From Vagococcus carniphilus (GTDB lineage: Bacteria; Bacillota; Bacilli; Lactobacillales; Vagococcaceae), in the NCBI RefSeq assembly GCF_014397115.1, contig NZ_CP060720.1:16001-80000 (forward strand): a DNA stretch of 64,000 bases, given 5' to 3'. The notes under the pieces were generated by a model. It searched no databases. It was not told the origin of the DNA and saw only the letters and a list, made by a program, of their open reading frames with translations. Below, in pieces: positions 1 to 15,114 of the stretch. A program made the translations under genes and the position numbers. Positions within the stretch are counted from its first letter, which is position 1; the number at the start of each line of letters is the position of its first letter.

Positions 1-68
1 AGACAGGATTCGAACCTGCGACCCCTTGGTCCCAAACCAAGTGCTCTACCAAGCTGAGCTACTTCCCG
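1..68 (-). tRNA. tRNA-Pro (UGG), 3' end cut by window edge
   Basis: The reverse strand starts CGGGAAGTAGCTCAGC and gives a D-arm, an anticodon stem-loop with TGG in the loop, and a T-arm containing GGTTCGAATCC. The last bases of the acceptor stem lie beyond position 1. It is the seventh tRNA downstream of the 5S gene. Confidence 0.93.
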
Positions 69-81
69 TATCACTTTTAAA

Positions 82-155
82 CGCGCCCAAGAGGAGTCGA
101 ACCCCTAACCTTCTGATCCGTAGTCAGACACTCTATCCAATTGAGCTATGGGCGC
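82..155 (-). tRNA. tRNA-Arg (ACG)
   Basis: Complete cloverleaf on the reverse strand. The acceptor arms GCGCCCA and TGGGCGC pair, the discriminator is G, and the anticodon ACG sits in the loop of a CTGA/TCAG stem. Confidence 0.95.
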
Positions 156-172
156 TTAAATATATATAACAA

Positions 173-258
173 TGCCGAGGACCGGAATCGAACCGGTACG
201 GAGATCACTCTCCGCAGGATTTTAAGTCCTGTGCGTCTGCCAGTTCCGCCACCCCGGC
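173..258 (-). tRNA. tRNA-Leu (UAA)
   Basis: Complete class II tRNA with a long variable arm (CGGAGAGTGATCTCCG). The acceptor is GCCGGGG/CCTCGGC and the anticodon is TAA. Length of 86 nt fits tRNA-Leu. Confidence 0.95.
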
Positions 259-271
259 TGAAACTTAAAAG

Positions 272-343
272 AGCGGAAGACGGGGTTCGAACCCGCGACC
301 CCCACCTTGGCAAGGTGATGTTCTACCACTGAACTACTTCCGC
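272..343 (-). tRNA. tRNA-Gly (GCC)
   Basis: Complete cloverleaf: acceptor GCGGAAG/CTTCCGC, anticodon GCC between CACCT/AGGTG stem arms. Confidence 0.95.
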
Positions 344-352
344 TTAAAGAAG

Positions 353-425
353 TGCCGGCTAAAGGACTTGAACCCTCGACCCTCTGATTACAAATCAGAT
401 GCTCTACCAACTGAGCTAAGCCGGC
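353..425 (-). tRNA. tRNA-Thr (UGU)
   Basis: Complete cloverleaf: acceptor GCCGGCT/AGCCGGC, anticodon TGT between CTGAT/ATCAG arms. Confidence 0.95.
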
Positions 426-447
426 GCATGTTTATGCATAAAAAAAA

Positions 448-520
448 TGACCCGTACTGGGCTCGAACCAGTGACCCTCTGATTAAAAGTCAGATGCTCT
501 ACCAACTGAGCTAACGAGTC
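448..520 (-). tRNA. tRNA-Lys (UUU)
   Basis: Complete cloverleaf: acceptor GACTCGT/ACGGGTC with one T-G wobble, anticodon TTT. Confidence 0.95.
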
Positions 521-529
521 TTTTTAAAA

Positions 530-602
530 TGGAGGTTAACGGGATCGAACCGCTGACCCCCTGCTTGTAAGGCAGGTGCTCTCCCAGCTGAGCTAAACCT
601 CC
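530..602 (-). tRNA. tRNA-Val (UAC)
   Basis: Complete cloverleaf: acceptor GGAGGTT/AACCTCC, anticodon TAC. It is the first tRNA after 5S rRNA. The order Val-Lys-Thr-Gly-Leu-Arg-Pro is a common arrangement behind Firmicutes rrn operons. Confidence 0.95.
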
Positions 603-621
603 AAATAAAAACGCAAATAGC

Positions 622-735
622 ATGGCGACGTCCTACTCTCACAAAGGGAAACCCTTCACTACCCTCGGCGCTAAGAAGCTTAACTTCTGTGTTCGGCATG
701 GGAACAGGTGTATCCTTCTTGCCATCGTCACCACA
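622..735 (-). rRNA. rrf: 5S ribosomal RNA
   Basis: The reverse strand begins TGTGGTGACGATGGC and ends with the complementary GTCGCCA, with the usual CCCATGCCGAACACAGAAGT core. About 114 nt. The ends were set by terminal-stem pairing and are good to a few bases. Confidence 0.93.
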
Positions 736-819
736 CTTACGTGCGTTATATTATATTGAGTGATTATTCACTCAAAACTGGATGTTTTAGTTATATTCAA
801 CATTGTCACCGATATTTTG

Positions 820-5520
<4,701 letters not shown>

Positions 5521-5597
5521 AGTTGATTAACATCTTGCGATGTTTAGCTCATTAATTTTAAAACTTGCTAGCGAATGTTATTCACTAAATATGGTTT

Positions 5598-5618
5598 GTT
5601 TTTACTAGAAGTAAAAAC
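5598..5618 (-). other. rRNA leader stem-loop
   Basis: GTTTTTAC and GTAAAAAC form a perfect 8-bp stem around TAGAA in the rrn leader, between promoter and 16S. It is probably a leader-RNA structure used in processing or antitermination. Confidence 0.45.
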
Positions 5619-5638
5619 GCCCTACACATTTGGTTTGT

Positions 5639-5656
5639 CTTACTTTGTTCAGTTTT
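5639..5656 (-). repeat. 16S processing stem, 5' arm, next to boxA
   Basis: Reverse complement of 3915-3932. On the transcribed strand this stretch includes CTTTGAAAACTGAAC, close to the Bacillus boxA antitermination element. Leader-trailer pairing and boxA therefore overlap here. Confidence 0.7.
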
Positions 5657-5692
5657 CAAAGGTCTAACCTGTGTTGTCTTAACAACTTTTAT

Positions 5693-5721
5693 ATCATACC
5701 AAGTTGTTAAATGTTTGTCAA
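5693..5721 (-). promoter_or_regulatory. rrn operon promoter
   Basis: Reading leftward: TTGACA (5716-5721), a 17-bp spacer, then TATGAT (5693-5698). Start of transcription is expected near 5686, about 165 bp before 16S. The AT-rich stretch just upstream would serve as an UP element. Confidence 0.8.
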
Positions 5722-6029
5722 CACTTTTTTGTTATTTATTTTTTATTTTAAAAATAAATAATCCTTTTAATAACAAGCTTCCAGATGTTGTAACATTTCA
5801 TCTTTTAGTTTCGATGGATGTTTTTTTATCTCTGTCAGCGACATGTATTAATATACCAAGTATTCTGTCTTTCGTCAACTGTTTTTTTTCACTAACTTTA
5901 TACAGCTAAAACTATTTTTTATTCGTCTTTATATGTTTTTCAGATGTTATTCATTCTACAAACATGCGCAATACTTATTTTTTACTGATTTAAACCAAAA
6001 AAACATACTTTTTATATAAAAACTCCAAC
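5722..6029. other. AT-rich intergenic region, rrn promoter to lysS terminator
   Basis: About 300 bp with long A and T tracts. No credible ORF (no ribosome binding site), no second strong rrn promoter and no structured RNA was recognised. Confidence 0.5.
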
Positions 6030-6057
6030 AAAAAAAGGAGAAAAAATTCTCCTTTTT

Positions 6058-6059
<2 letters not shown>
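6030..6059 (-). terminator. lysS transcription terminator
   Basis: Leftward hairpin with arms AAAAAGGAGAA and TTCTCCTTTTT, ending in a T run. It overlaps the lysS stop codon. Confidence 0.75.
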
Positions 6060-7640
<1,581 letters not shown>

Positions 7641-7649
7641 CTATAAATA

Positions 7650-8639
7650 TTAACCAACAACGCCTTTTAATGCTAAATTTTGAATGTATTCATCTAATAG
7701 CTCAAACATCTCTTTCTTAGTTTGAGCTTTGTTAACAGCCAACCTAGTAGTCGTTGCTCTTGGTGCTCCTTTTAAATAATAGGCAGCATGTTGTCTAAAT
7801 TCTAAACAGGCTATCTTTTCACCTTTTAAAGCAACTAATCTTTCTAAATGAAGTTTGGCTGTTTCAATTTTTTTAGAAGCAGGTGGTTCTTCTAATAGTT
7901 CTCCCGTTTCTAAATAATGCTGAGTTCGGTAAATCATCCATGGATTACCTAAAGCTGCTCTTCCTATCATAACTCCGTCGCACCCAACATAATCTAGCAT
8001 ACGTTTTGCATCTTCTGGCGTTCTCACGTCACCATTTCCCATAAAAGGAATTGTTAAATGAGGTGTTACTTCCTTTAATACATCCCAGTTAGCTTTTCCT
8101 TCATACATCTGCACTCTTGTTCTACCATGCATAGCGATAGCTGAAGCTCCTGCACTTTGGGCTGCTTTTGCATTTTCGACAGCTAGTATATGCTCTTCGT
8201 CCCAACCAATTCGCATCTTAACAGTCACCGGAATTTTAACTGCACTAGAAACTGCTTCTACCATCTCATAGACTTTATCTGGATCTAGTAACCACCTGGC
8301 TCCTGCTTCTGCTTTAATCACCTTATTAACAGGACACCCCATATTAATATCAATGATATCTGCCGTTGTATTCTCTTCAACAAACTGAGCAGCTTCTACT
8401 AAATTTTCTTTGTTTCCGCCAAATATTTGCAAACTTAACGGATGTTCCGTTTCATCAATATGTAGCATCTCTAATGTTTTCTTATTTCGTTGTTGAATTC
8501 CTTTATCACTAATCATCTCGCAGACAACTAAACCAGCACCAAATTCTTTCACAGTTACTCGAAAAGCTGAGTTACTAATTCCTGCCATTGGCGCCACTAC
8601 GACACGATTCGGTATTTCAACATTACCTATTTTCCACAC
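7650..8639 (-). CDS. dusB: tRNA-dihydrouridine synthase
   Basis: FMN enzyme that reduces uridine to dihydrouridine in tRNA D-loops; 329 residues, full length. The TIM-barrel N terminus has the FMN-contact motif APMAGISNSAFR, the catalytic Cys is in NMGCPVNKV (about residue 100), and a HGRTR motif is near residue 170. The C terminus is the small helical tRNA-binding domain. The start is GTG (VWKIGNVEIP) behind AGGGGG, slightly long spacing. It lies 15 bp after hslO and is probably co-transcribed with it. The dusB-lysS-rrn order matches Bacillus. Confidence 0.94.
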   Translation of the reverse strand: MWKIGNVEIPNRVVVAPMAGISNSAFRVTVKEFGAGLVVCEMISDKGIQQRNKKTLEMLHIDETEHPLSLQIFGGNKENLVEAAQFVEENTTADIIDINMGCPVNKVIKAEAGARWLLDPDKVYEMVEAVSSAVKIPVTVKMRIGWDEEHILAVENAKAAQSAGASAIAMHGRTRVQMYEGKANWDVLKEVTPHLTIPFMGNGDVRTPEDAKRMLDYVGCDGVMIGRAALGNPWMIYRTQHYLETGELLEEPPASKKIETAKLHLERLVALKGEKIACLEFRQHAAYYLKGAPRATTTRLAVNKAQTKKEMFELLDEYIQNLALKGVVG

Positions 8640-8654
8640 AAAGGAATCCCCCTA

Positions 8655-9542
8655 CTATTTGATTGCTTCATCTCTTAATTCTGTTAATTCAGCTGCGTTG
8701 TATTGATATTTTTCACCACAGAAATGACAAACAGCTTCCGCTCCTTCATCTTCTTCAATCATTTTAGTTAACTCACTCTCTCCTAGAGTTACAATTGCTG
8801 AAGCAAAACGTTCTTTTGAACAATCACAGAAAAATTGAACTGGCATCGTTTCTAAAATTTCAACGTTTTCTTCTCCTAACAATCGGTTTAGAATAGCTTC
8901 AGGTGTTTCACCTTGATCAAGTAGAGTTGATACTTGTGGAATATCGGCTAAACGTTTTTCAATTTCAACAATAGTAGCCTCACTTGCTCCTGGCATAACT
9001 TGAATCACAAATCCTCCAGCAGCTTTAACACAATCGTCATCTGTATTATCTACTAATACACTTAGACCAACTGCTGATGGTACTTGTTCTGAATTAGCTA
9101 AATAATAAGTGAAATCCTCTGCAATTTCTCCTGAGACAATTGGCACTTGTCCAGTAACTGGTTCTTTTAAACCTAAGTCTTTTACCACACTAAAAGTTCC
9201 GTTTGTCCCTACTGCACCACGTACATCGATTTTCCCTAATTCATTTGGTGGTAGATTCACCTCTGGATTTTTCACATATCCCTTAACGTTACCTTTACCG
9301 TCAACGTCTACTACAATAGCGCCAACCGGTCCGTCCGCTTGGATTTTCACTGTTAATTTTTCATCATTTTTATGCATAGCTCCTAATAACAAAGAACCTG
9401 TCATTGTACGACCAAGCGCTGCAGTAGCTGCTCGCCATGTGTCATGTCTTTTTTGAGCTTCACTAACTGTATCTGTTGTTCTTGTTGCCATTGCACGTAT
9501 TTCACCATTAAAAGCCAATGCTTTTACTAAATAATCAGTCAT
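8655..9542 (-). CDS. hslO: Redox-regulated chaperone Hsp33
   Basis: Holding chaperone activated by disulphide formation under oxidative stress; 295 residues. The C-terminal zinc/redox switch is intact, with CDC (in FFCDCSKE) and CHFC (in VCHFCGEKY) supplying the four cysteines. The N-terminal domain starts TDYLVKALAFNGEIRA. RBS GAAGGAAGAG lies 7 bases before ATG. It follows ftsH as in Bacillus and enterococci, with a terminator-like hairpin between them. Confidence 0.95.
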   Translation of the reverse strand: MTDYLVKALAFNGEIRAMATRTTDTVSEAQKRHDTWRAATAALGRTMTGSLLLGAMHKNDEKLTVKIQADGPVGAIVVDVDGKGNVKGYVKNPEVNLPPNELGKIDVRGAVGTNGTFSVVKDLGLKEPVTGQVPIVSGEIAEDFTYYLANSEQVPSAVGLSVLVDNTDDDCVKAAGGFVIQVMPGASEATIVEIEKRLADIPQVSTLLDQGETPEAILNRLLGEENVEILETMPVQFFCDCSKERFASAIVTLGESELTKMIEEDEGAEAVCHFCGEKYQYNAAELTELRDEAIK

Positions 9543-9586
9543 TTTATCTCTTCCTTCTATATAAATTGATTCTCACTACAATAGAA

Positions 9587-9616
9587 AAGTGGGGTACACT
9601 TTCGTATATCCCACTT
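9587..9616 (-). terminator. Terminator after ftsH
   Basis: Arms AAGTGGG and CCCACTT around a 16-nt loop, followed leftward by TTTTCT. A short U tract, so possibly a partial terminator. Confidence 0.5.
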
Positions 9617-9651
9617 ATCATAACTTATTTAATTAAATCTTCAAAACGATT

Positions 9652-11718
9652 TTACTCGTTAGATGACTCTTCTGATTCAGTTACTTCTGAATGTTCTTCG
9701 TGTTTTTCTTCTTCCAATTCTTTTTCTTCTTGCTGTTTTTCAGCGTCTTTTCTAGCTAACGCTTCTTTAGCTTCTTCAAAAGAACCTTCTTTTTCACTTG
9801 GAAATTCATTTTCTTTTTCTTTAGAAGGCATTACACCATCTTCGAATAAAGATTTAATTGCTTTAGCATCTAATGTTTCATACTCTAATAATGATTCAGC
9901 AATTAATTTATGTTGCCCACGATGTGACTCAATAATTTCAACTGCTTTTTCATGAGCACGTTTCAAGATGTTACGAACTTCTTCATCAATTTGGTAAGCA
10001 ACTTGTTCTGAATAAGCTTTTGTTTGACCGTAGTCACGACCTACAAAGACTTGATGGTTACCTTCGTATTGTACAGGACCTAATGAATCACTCATACCAT
10101 ACTCAGTTACCATTGAACGAGCTAAACGAGTTGCTTGTTCAAAGTCATTACTTGCTCCAGTTGATTTAACACCAAAGACGATTTCTTCAGCAACACGTCC
10201 ACCTAAAAGACCAACAATACGTTCGAACATTTCGTTCTTCGTAATTAAGAATTGATCTTCTTTCGGTAATGAAATCATATAACCACCCGCACGACCACGA
10301 GGGACAATCGTTACTTTATGAACCACGTTAGCATCATCTAAGACTAACCCACAAATTGTGTGCCCTGCCTCATGATAGGCAACTAGTTCACGTTGACGTT
10401 TACTAATCACGCGATCTTTTTTAGCAGGTCCTGCAATAACTCTATCTTGAGCTTCATCAATATCTGTTGCATCGATTTTCTTCTTGTTACGACGAGCTGC
10501 CACTAAAGCTGCTTCGTTTAACACGTTTTCTAAATCTGCACCGGCAAAGCCTGGTGTTTGTTGAGCAACCACTTTTAAATCCACATCGTCTGCTAAAGGT
10601 TTGTTACGTGAATGAACTCGTAAAATTTGTTCACGACCTTTAACATCTGGTGTTCCTACTAAGATTTGACGGTCAAAACGACCCGGTCTTAATAAAGCTG
10701 GATCCAGTACGTCTGAACGGTTAGTAGCGGCAATGACAATAACTCCTTCATTTCCATTGAAACCATCCATCTCAACTAATAATTGGTTAAGGGTTTGTTC
10801 ACGTTCATCGTGTCCTCCACCCATACCAGCACCACGCTGACGACCAACTGCATCAATCTCATCAATAAAGATAATAGCAGGGGCTGCCTTTTTAGCATTT
10901 TCAAACAAGTCACGTACACGACTTGCCCCAACACCAACGAACATTTCTACAAAGTCAGAACCTGAAATTGAGAAGAAAGGAACGCCTGCTTCTCCGGCTA
11001 CTGCTTTAGCAAGTAATGTTTTACCTGTTCCCGGAGGTCCTTCTAAAAGAACACCTGCCGGAATACGAGCACCCAGAGCGACAAATCGTCGTGGGTCTTT
11101 TAAGAATTCTACTACTTCTACTAGTTCTTGTTTCTCTTCTTCAGCACCTGCTACGTCAGAGAAGCGAACTGTAATTGATTTTTTATCTGCTTCTTTTGTT
11201 TTTGTTTTTCCAAAGTTCATCACACGACCATTTCCGCCGCCTTGACCACCTTGACCCATTAACATGTAGAACAAGAACACCATAAAGATTAATGGTAAGA
11301 AACTAAATAATAATTGGACCCAAATACCGCTACTTGATTGCTCTTTGACAACAAATTTTGTCTTAGCACTTTTGGCAGCTTCATTGATATTGGCTAAGGT
11401 TGAGTCATTTGGTAAAACTGTAGTCGTAAAACGTTTAGATTTTACTTTTGTTTTTCCAAAGACAGGTAAGCCACCTGAGTCTGTTACTTTTTGATCTTCA
11501 AAATACTCACCAGTTATTTTATAAACGCCATTAGATGGCTGGACTGAGAATTCTTTGACTTGTTCATCTTTTAATTGCTGATAGAATGTTGAATAATTGA
11601 TGCTAGGAGACTGATCTCCACCTTGACCAAAGAAGAAATACACAATCATTATCATCGATAAGAAAACAATAATGTAATAAAGTGAATTTTTCATCCCTGA
11701 ATTCTTCTTATTATTCAT
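9652..11718 (-). CDS. ftsH: ATP-dependent zinc metalloprotease FtsH
   Basis: Membrane-anchored AAA+ protease that degrades misassembled membrane proteins and unstable regulators; 688 residues. Two membrane segments (about 12-30 and 130-152) flank an extracytoplasmic domain. The AAA module has Walker A GPPGTGKT, Walker [12 protein letters not shown] and the second region of homology ([19 protein letters not shown]). The zinc protease motif is HEAGH. The last 50 residues are a very acidic Glu/Lys tail that looks disordered. RBS AAGGAGG lies 8 bases before ATG. Downstream of hpt, with a likely promoter in the 76-bp gap. Confidence 0.97.
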   Translation of the reverse strand: MNNKKNSGMKNSLYYIIVFLSMIMIVYFFFGQGGDQSPSINYSTFYQQLKDEQVKEFSVQPSNGVYKITGEYFEDQKVTDSGGLPVFGKTKVKSKRFTTTVLPNDSTLANINEAAKSAKTKFVVKEQSSSGIWVQLLFSFLPLIFMVFLFYMLMGQGGQGGGNGRVMNFGKTKTKEADKKSITVRFSDVAGAEEEKQELVEVVEFLKDPRRFVALGARIPAGVLLEGPPGTGKTLLAKAVAGEAGVPFFSISGSDFVEMFVGVGASRVRDLFENAKKAAPAIIFIDEIDAVGRQRGAGMGGGHDEREQTLNQLLVEMDGFNGNEGVIVIAATNRSDVLDPALLRPGRFDRQILVGTPDVKGREQILRVHSRNKPLADDVDLKVVAQQTPGFAGADLENVLNEAALVAARRNKKKIDATDIDEAQDRVIAGPAKKDRVISKRQRELVAYHEAGHTICGLVLDDANVVHKVTIVPRGRAGGYMISLPKEDQFLITKNEMFERIVGLLGGRVAEEIVFGVKSTGASNDFEQATRLARSMVTEYGMSDSLGPVQYEGNHQVFVGRDYGQTKAYSEQVAYQIDEEVRNILKRAHEKAVEIIESHRGQHKLIAESLLEYETLDAKAIKSLFEDGVMPSKEKENEFPSEKEGSFEEAKEALARKDAEKQQEEKELEEEKHEEHSEVTESEESSNE

Positions 11719-11766
11719 ACATGGCCTCCTTATATATTTAGTTTTTAGTTTTATCAGTAAGTCTTG

Positions 11767-11772
11767 ATTATA
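11767..11772 (-). promoter_or_regulatory. ftsH promoter, extended -10
   Basis: Leftward TGATATAAT (extended -10 with TGn) in the hpt-ftsH gap, about 50 bp before ftsH. No good -35 at 17 bp. Confidence 0.45.
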
Positions 11773-11794
11773 TCACACACAGATTGACAAAAAT

Positions 11795-12340
11795 TTAATT
11801 ATTTTCGTAAATCTCTGGTTTTAAAACACCGATATATGGTAAATTACGGTAATCTTCAGCGTAATCTAAGCCGTATCCTACCACAAATTCATTCGGCACT
11901 TCAAATCCAATGTAATCTGCGTCCATTTCAACAACGCGACCTTCTGGCTTATCAAGCATTGTTACAATTTTAACGGATGCTGCTTTACGGTGTTTCAATA
12001 AATCAACTAAATATCTCAGTGTACGACCACTATCAACGATATCTTCTACAATTAGAATGTGACGACCTTCAACTACCGTACTTAAATCTTTTAAAATACG
12101 CACTTCTCCTGAAGAGACTGTTGCGTTTCCATAACTAGATACATCCATAAAATCCATTTCCATATGAATATTCATTGCGCGAACTAAGTCAGCTAAAAAA
12201 GGTACAGCACCTTTTAAGACACCAACAACTAGAGGAAATTTGTCCTCATAATCGTTGCTAATAGCTTCTCCTAAAGCTTTCACACGTTCTTGGATTTGTT
12301 CTTCTGAATAAAATGTTTTTTCTATATCTTTCTCTAACAT
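11795..12340 (-). CDS. hpt: Hypoxanthine-guanine phosphoribosyltransferase
   Basis: Purine salvage: converts hypoxanthine or guanine plus PRPP to IMP or GMP; 181 residues, typical. The PRPP-binding loop is [13 protein letters not shown] (about 96-108). A K-G dipeptide pattern (GVLKGAVPF, about 41-49) and the C-terminal [18 protein letters not shown] core of bacterial HPRTs are visible. RBS AAGGAGATCCTG precedes ATG. Only 18 bp separate it from tilS, so the two are co-transcribed, as in Bacillus. Confidence 0.96.
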   Translation of the reverse strand: MLEKDIEKTFYSEEQIQERVKALGEAISNDYEDKFPLVVGVLKGAVPFLADLVRAMNIHMEMDFMDVSSYGNATVSSGEVRILKDLSTVVEGRHILIVEDIVDSGRTLRYLVDLLKHRKAASVKIVTMLDKPEGRVVEMDADYIGFEVPNEFVVGYGLDYAEDYRNLPYIGVLKPEIYENN

Positions 12341-12358
12341 CAGGATCTCCTTCCAAAC

Positions 12359-13756
12359 TTACTCGTCTTTTGCATAAAAATAGACAAGCTTATACTGTAT
12401 TTTATCAGTTTCATCTCGAATACTCAAATAACTTTCCCTAAAAGGTACTAACCATTTCACAATATTTTCGTGATCTTCTACAACCCAACTTTTTTTTCGT
12501 TCTAAAGTTGGAATTTTCTCGTCAATAAAGTATCTTGAAACTTTTTTTGTCTGACCTTTTTTATTTAAAAGTAATCTATCTCCTGGTCTTTTTTTTCGAA
12601 TAATCATTCTTTTTTGCTGTCTATCACTGAATAACATTTCTTTTTTTAACCACGACTTAACAGTAGATGGAAACTCTTCCTTTTCTACTTCAAAAAAGCC
12701 AAACCATTCCGTATCAGATAAAAATACACCTTGATTAAGAGCAATGTCAAAAGATATCTCTTTTTCTATCTCCTCTTTCTTCTTAGTAATTGTTACATCA
12801 TCATAAAACCTCGTTACATACCAATCTTTTTTTAGAAAATATCCCTGATTAGGCTTTTCACTTAAAAGATTCGCATGAAGTTGCTCTTTTTGTTTAAATC
12901 CTATAACAATATTCTCTTTTTCTTTTAATGAGTCCATCAAGTATTCTAGAATAAAATATTGTTCTTTTTGTGAGCAAGATATAAATTTTTGACGATCTAT
13001 TTGCCATTCACCTGTATCAAACGTTACACAATTATTGTATTTTAGCTTAACTATTTCTTCTATTAAAGAGGTACTCATCTCAAGCTCTTCTCTAAAACGC
13101 ATCATATGCTCATTAAATTTAGGATTTTCCTTCTTAATAGTAGGAAGTAATTGATGTCTTAATCGATTACGTAAATAATCAGGGGACTGATTACTCTCAT
13201 CTTCATAAAAGAAAAGATTATTCTCTGTAGCAAATAAAGTTAATTCTTCTTTTTTTATTTGAAGAAGGGGTCTGATTAATTCTCCCTGACCAAATTCTCT
13301 GATTTCCTTCATACCAGTAATTGATTTAATGCGATTACCATTGATTAGTCGCATCATCATTGTTTCTACTTGATCGTCTTCATGATGAGCTGTTAAAAGT
13401 TTGGTGATTTTCTGACGTTTCATCACTTCATCAAAAAAACTATACCGAAACTGACGTGCTTGTTGTTCCACATTAGATGAAATCGTTAAACCCTCTGTCC
13501 ATTTAGTTGTAAAGACTGGCACTTGGTTATCTCGACACAACTTAAGCACAAACGCCTCTTCTTCTTCAGAAACAGCTCTTAATTGGTGATTAATATGAGC
13601 CACATAGATATCTGGGCGTACTTCAGATGGCAACTCTAATAAAAGATGAAGTAAAACAACTGAATCAACACCTCCAGAAACAGCTACTAATACTCTTTCA
13701 TCCTTTTTCCACCAATTTTCCTTCTTAATTTGGTCTTCAAGCTTTTTGGTTAACAT
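12359..13756 (-). CDS. tilS: tRNA(Ile)-lysidine synthase
   Basis: Modifies C34 of the tRNA-Ile CAU anticodon to lysidine, so that it reads AUA; essential. 465 residues. The PP-loop is SGGVDS (27-32), with the conserved AHINHQLR and TAHHEDDQVETMMMRL motifs. Middle and C-terminal substrate-binding domains follow (final region GDRLLLNKKGQTKKVSRYFIDEKIP). RBS AAGGAAGTG is about 10 bases before ATG. It sits between yabR and hpt in the conserved order. Confidence 0.95.
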   Translation of the reverse strand: MLTKKLEDQIKKENWWKKDERVLVAVSGGVDSVVLLHLLLELPSEVRPDIYVAHINHQLRAVSEEEEAFVLKLCRDNQVPVFTTKWTEGLTISSNVEQQARQFRYSFFDEVMKRQKITKLLTAHHEDDQVETMMMRLINGNRIKSITGMKEIREFGQGELIRPLLQIKKEELTLFATENNLFFYEDESNQSPDYLRNRLRHQLLPTIKKENPKFNEHMMRFREELEMSTSLIEEIVKLKYNNCVTFDTGEWQIDRQKFISCSQKEQYFILEYLMDSLKEKENIVIGFKQKEQLHANLLSEKPNQGYFLKKDWYVTRFYDDVTITKKKEEIEKEISFDIALNQGVFLSDTEWFGFFEVEKEEFPSTVKSWLKKEMLFSDRQQKRMIIRKKRPGDRLLLNKKGQTKKVSRYFIDEKIPTLERKKSWVVEDHENIVKWLVPFRESYLSIRDETDKIQYKLVYFYAKDE

Positions 13757-13787
13757 GTGTAACTGACACTTCCTTTTTTATCATAAA

Positions 13788-13816
13788 AAAAAGAGAGCCA
13801 TAACAGCACTCTCTTT
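13788..13816 (-). terminator. Terminator after the S1-domain gene
   Basis: Leftward AAAGAGAG / CTCTCTTT stem followed by eight Ts, between the S1-domain gene and tilS. It would partly isolate tilS-hpt from the divIC transcript. Confidence 0.65.
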
Positions 13817-13825
13817 GTTTATCTA

Positions 13826-14311
13826 CTAACTGCGACGACCTCCGCGGCCTCCACGTTTACCTTCAGTATTTCGTTTAATCGAACTTAATCTTTCATCACT
13901 ATCTTTCAAGAATGAGCTCATTAATGAATCGAAGCCTTCTTTCTTAGGAGCCGACGCTGCCGGTTTACGGCTGTTACCTGATCGATCAGGTCTGTCATTT
14001 CTGTCAGATCTGAAGTTATTATTTTGACGTTTAAAATCTTTCTTAGGCGGGCGTTGATCTCTTGCTGGACGCTCTTCTTCGTTTGCACGTTTAATTGACA
14101 AACCGATTTTTCCGTCATCCCCAATAGTCATGACTTTTACTTCGACTTCATCCCCAACAGTTAAAACATCGTTAATATCTTTTACAAAACTATTTGAAAC
14201 TTCACTGATGTGAACCAACCCTGTCTTGCCTTCACCCAAATCAACGAATGCACCAAAATTGGTAATTCCTGAAACTTTTCCAGGTAATTTTACCCCTACT
14301 TCAATTGACAT
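13826..14311 (-). CDS. yabR: S1 RNA-binding domain protein (YabR/GSP13 type)
   Basis: 161 residues from the preferred start. One S1 OB-fold domain occupies residues 1-72 (VGVKLPGKVSGITNFGAFVD, then GLVHISEVS). A basic, Arg/Asn/Gly-rich tail ends GGRGGRRS and is probably disordered and RNA-binding. ATG at 14311 was chosen because AAGGAGG lies about 12 bases upstream and the S1 fold begins there; the longer in-frame start at 14341 would include the RBS itself. Ribosome or RNA association is inferred from the family. Next to divIC as in Bacillus. Confidence 0.88.
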   Translation of the reverse strand: MSIEVGVKLPGKVSGITNFGAFVDLGEGKTGLVHISEVSNSFVKDINDVLTVGDEVEVKVMTIGDDGKIGLSIKRANEEERPARDQRPPKKDFKRQNNNFRSDRNDRPDRSGNSRKPAASAPKKEGFDSLMSSFLKDSDERLSSIKRNTEGKRGGRGGRRS

Positions 14312-14352
14312 AAAAAAATTTTTCCTCCTTGAACCTTCCAAAATATTTATTG

Positions 14353-14751
14353 TTATTTGTTACCACTAGTTTGGGTAGAGCTATTTAAATCTGGGATACT
14401 ATAAACTTGTTCTCCCTCTTTTGAGTAGAAATATTTGGCACGAGCAATTTTTTCAACATACTCTGTGTCATTCAAAAGATCTACTTCTCTTTTCAAATCT
14501 TTTTTTGCTTTAGCAGTCTTTTTACTTTCTTTCTCGATTTCTTGGCGACTTGCTTGTAGCGTCAAAAGATGTTGGCTATTTCTAAAAAGATTAAAACCAA
14601 TTAATGAAAACATAATAAGAGCTGCGGCAAACATAATTCCCAAACGACGACGTCTAAAGATAATCTTTTTCTGATCTTTTTGCATCGTTTGCATCGTTAG
14701 ACTTGTTTGTTGGTCTTTATCATAGGTCAACAGTTTACGGTCTTTTTTCAT
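14353..14751 (-). CDS. divIC: Septum formation initiator, DivIC/FtsB family
   Basis: Small bitopic division protein that bridges FtsL and DivIB at the septum. 132 residues: basic cytoplasmic N terminus, one membrane segment (about 36-54), then a coiled coil (about 60-95) and the family motif DTEYVEKIARAKYFYSKEGEQVY. Position between rqcP and the S1 gene matches Bacillus. A promoter precedes it at 14793-14822. Confidence 0.92.
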   Translation of the reverse strand: MKKDRKLLTYDKDQQTSLTMQTMQKDQKKIIFRRRRLGIMFAAALIMFSLIGFNLFRNSQHLLTLQASRQEIEKESKKTAKAKKDLKREVDLLNDTEYVEKIARAKYFYSKEGEQVYSIPDLNSSTQTSGNK

Positions 14752-14792
14752 TCTCTTTAGAACTCCAATCTACTTAATTTAAAGATGAACTC

Positions 14793-14822
14793 ATTATACC
14801 AAGTCAAGTTCTTAATGTCTAA
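14793..14822 (-). promoter_or_regulatory. divIC promoter
   Basis: Leftward TTAGAC (14817-14822), 18-bp spacer, TATAAT (14793-14798) preceded by TGG (extended -10). It lies 40 bp before divIC, just past the rqcP stop. Confidence 0.6.
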
Positions 14823-14824
14823 TG

Positions 14825-15100
14825 CTAATCTAAACTTTCGTAACTTGTTTCTCTTGTTTCACTAACAATTTCATACAAATCTTTCGCTTCATCTTTTTTT
14901 GTTGTGTCTTTTAAGTCTAAAACACGAACTTCTAATGTCTTATTACCAAACATTATCTTTAATTCATCACCAATCTTCACATTAGTAGAAGATTTTGCTA
15001 ATTGACCATTTACTTGAATACGACCTTTATCTGCAATTTCTTTTGCGACTGTTCTTCTCTTAATAATACGAGATACTTTTAAAAATTTATCTAATCTCAT
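14825..15100 (-). CDS. rqcP: S4-domain RNA-binding protein RqcP (YabO)
   Basis: 91 residues with an S4 domain at the N terminus ([20 protein letters not shown]). Bacillus RqcP works with RqcH on stalled 50S subunits in poly-alanine tailing of nascent chains; that role is inferred from family and synteny. RBS AAGGAGAAACGAC precedes ATG. It follows the flippase gene by 14 bp, so probably one transcript. Confidence 0.88.
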   Translation of the reverse strand: MRLDKFLKVSRIIKRRTVAKEIADKGRIQVNGQLAKSSTNVKIGDELKIMFGNKTLEVRVLDLKDTTKKDEAKDLYEIVSETRETSYESLD

Positions 15101-15114
15101 GTCGTTTCTCCTTT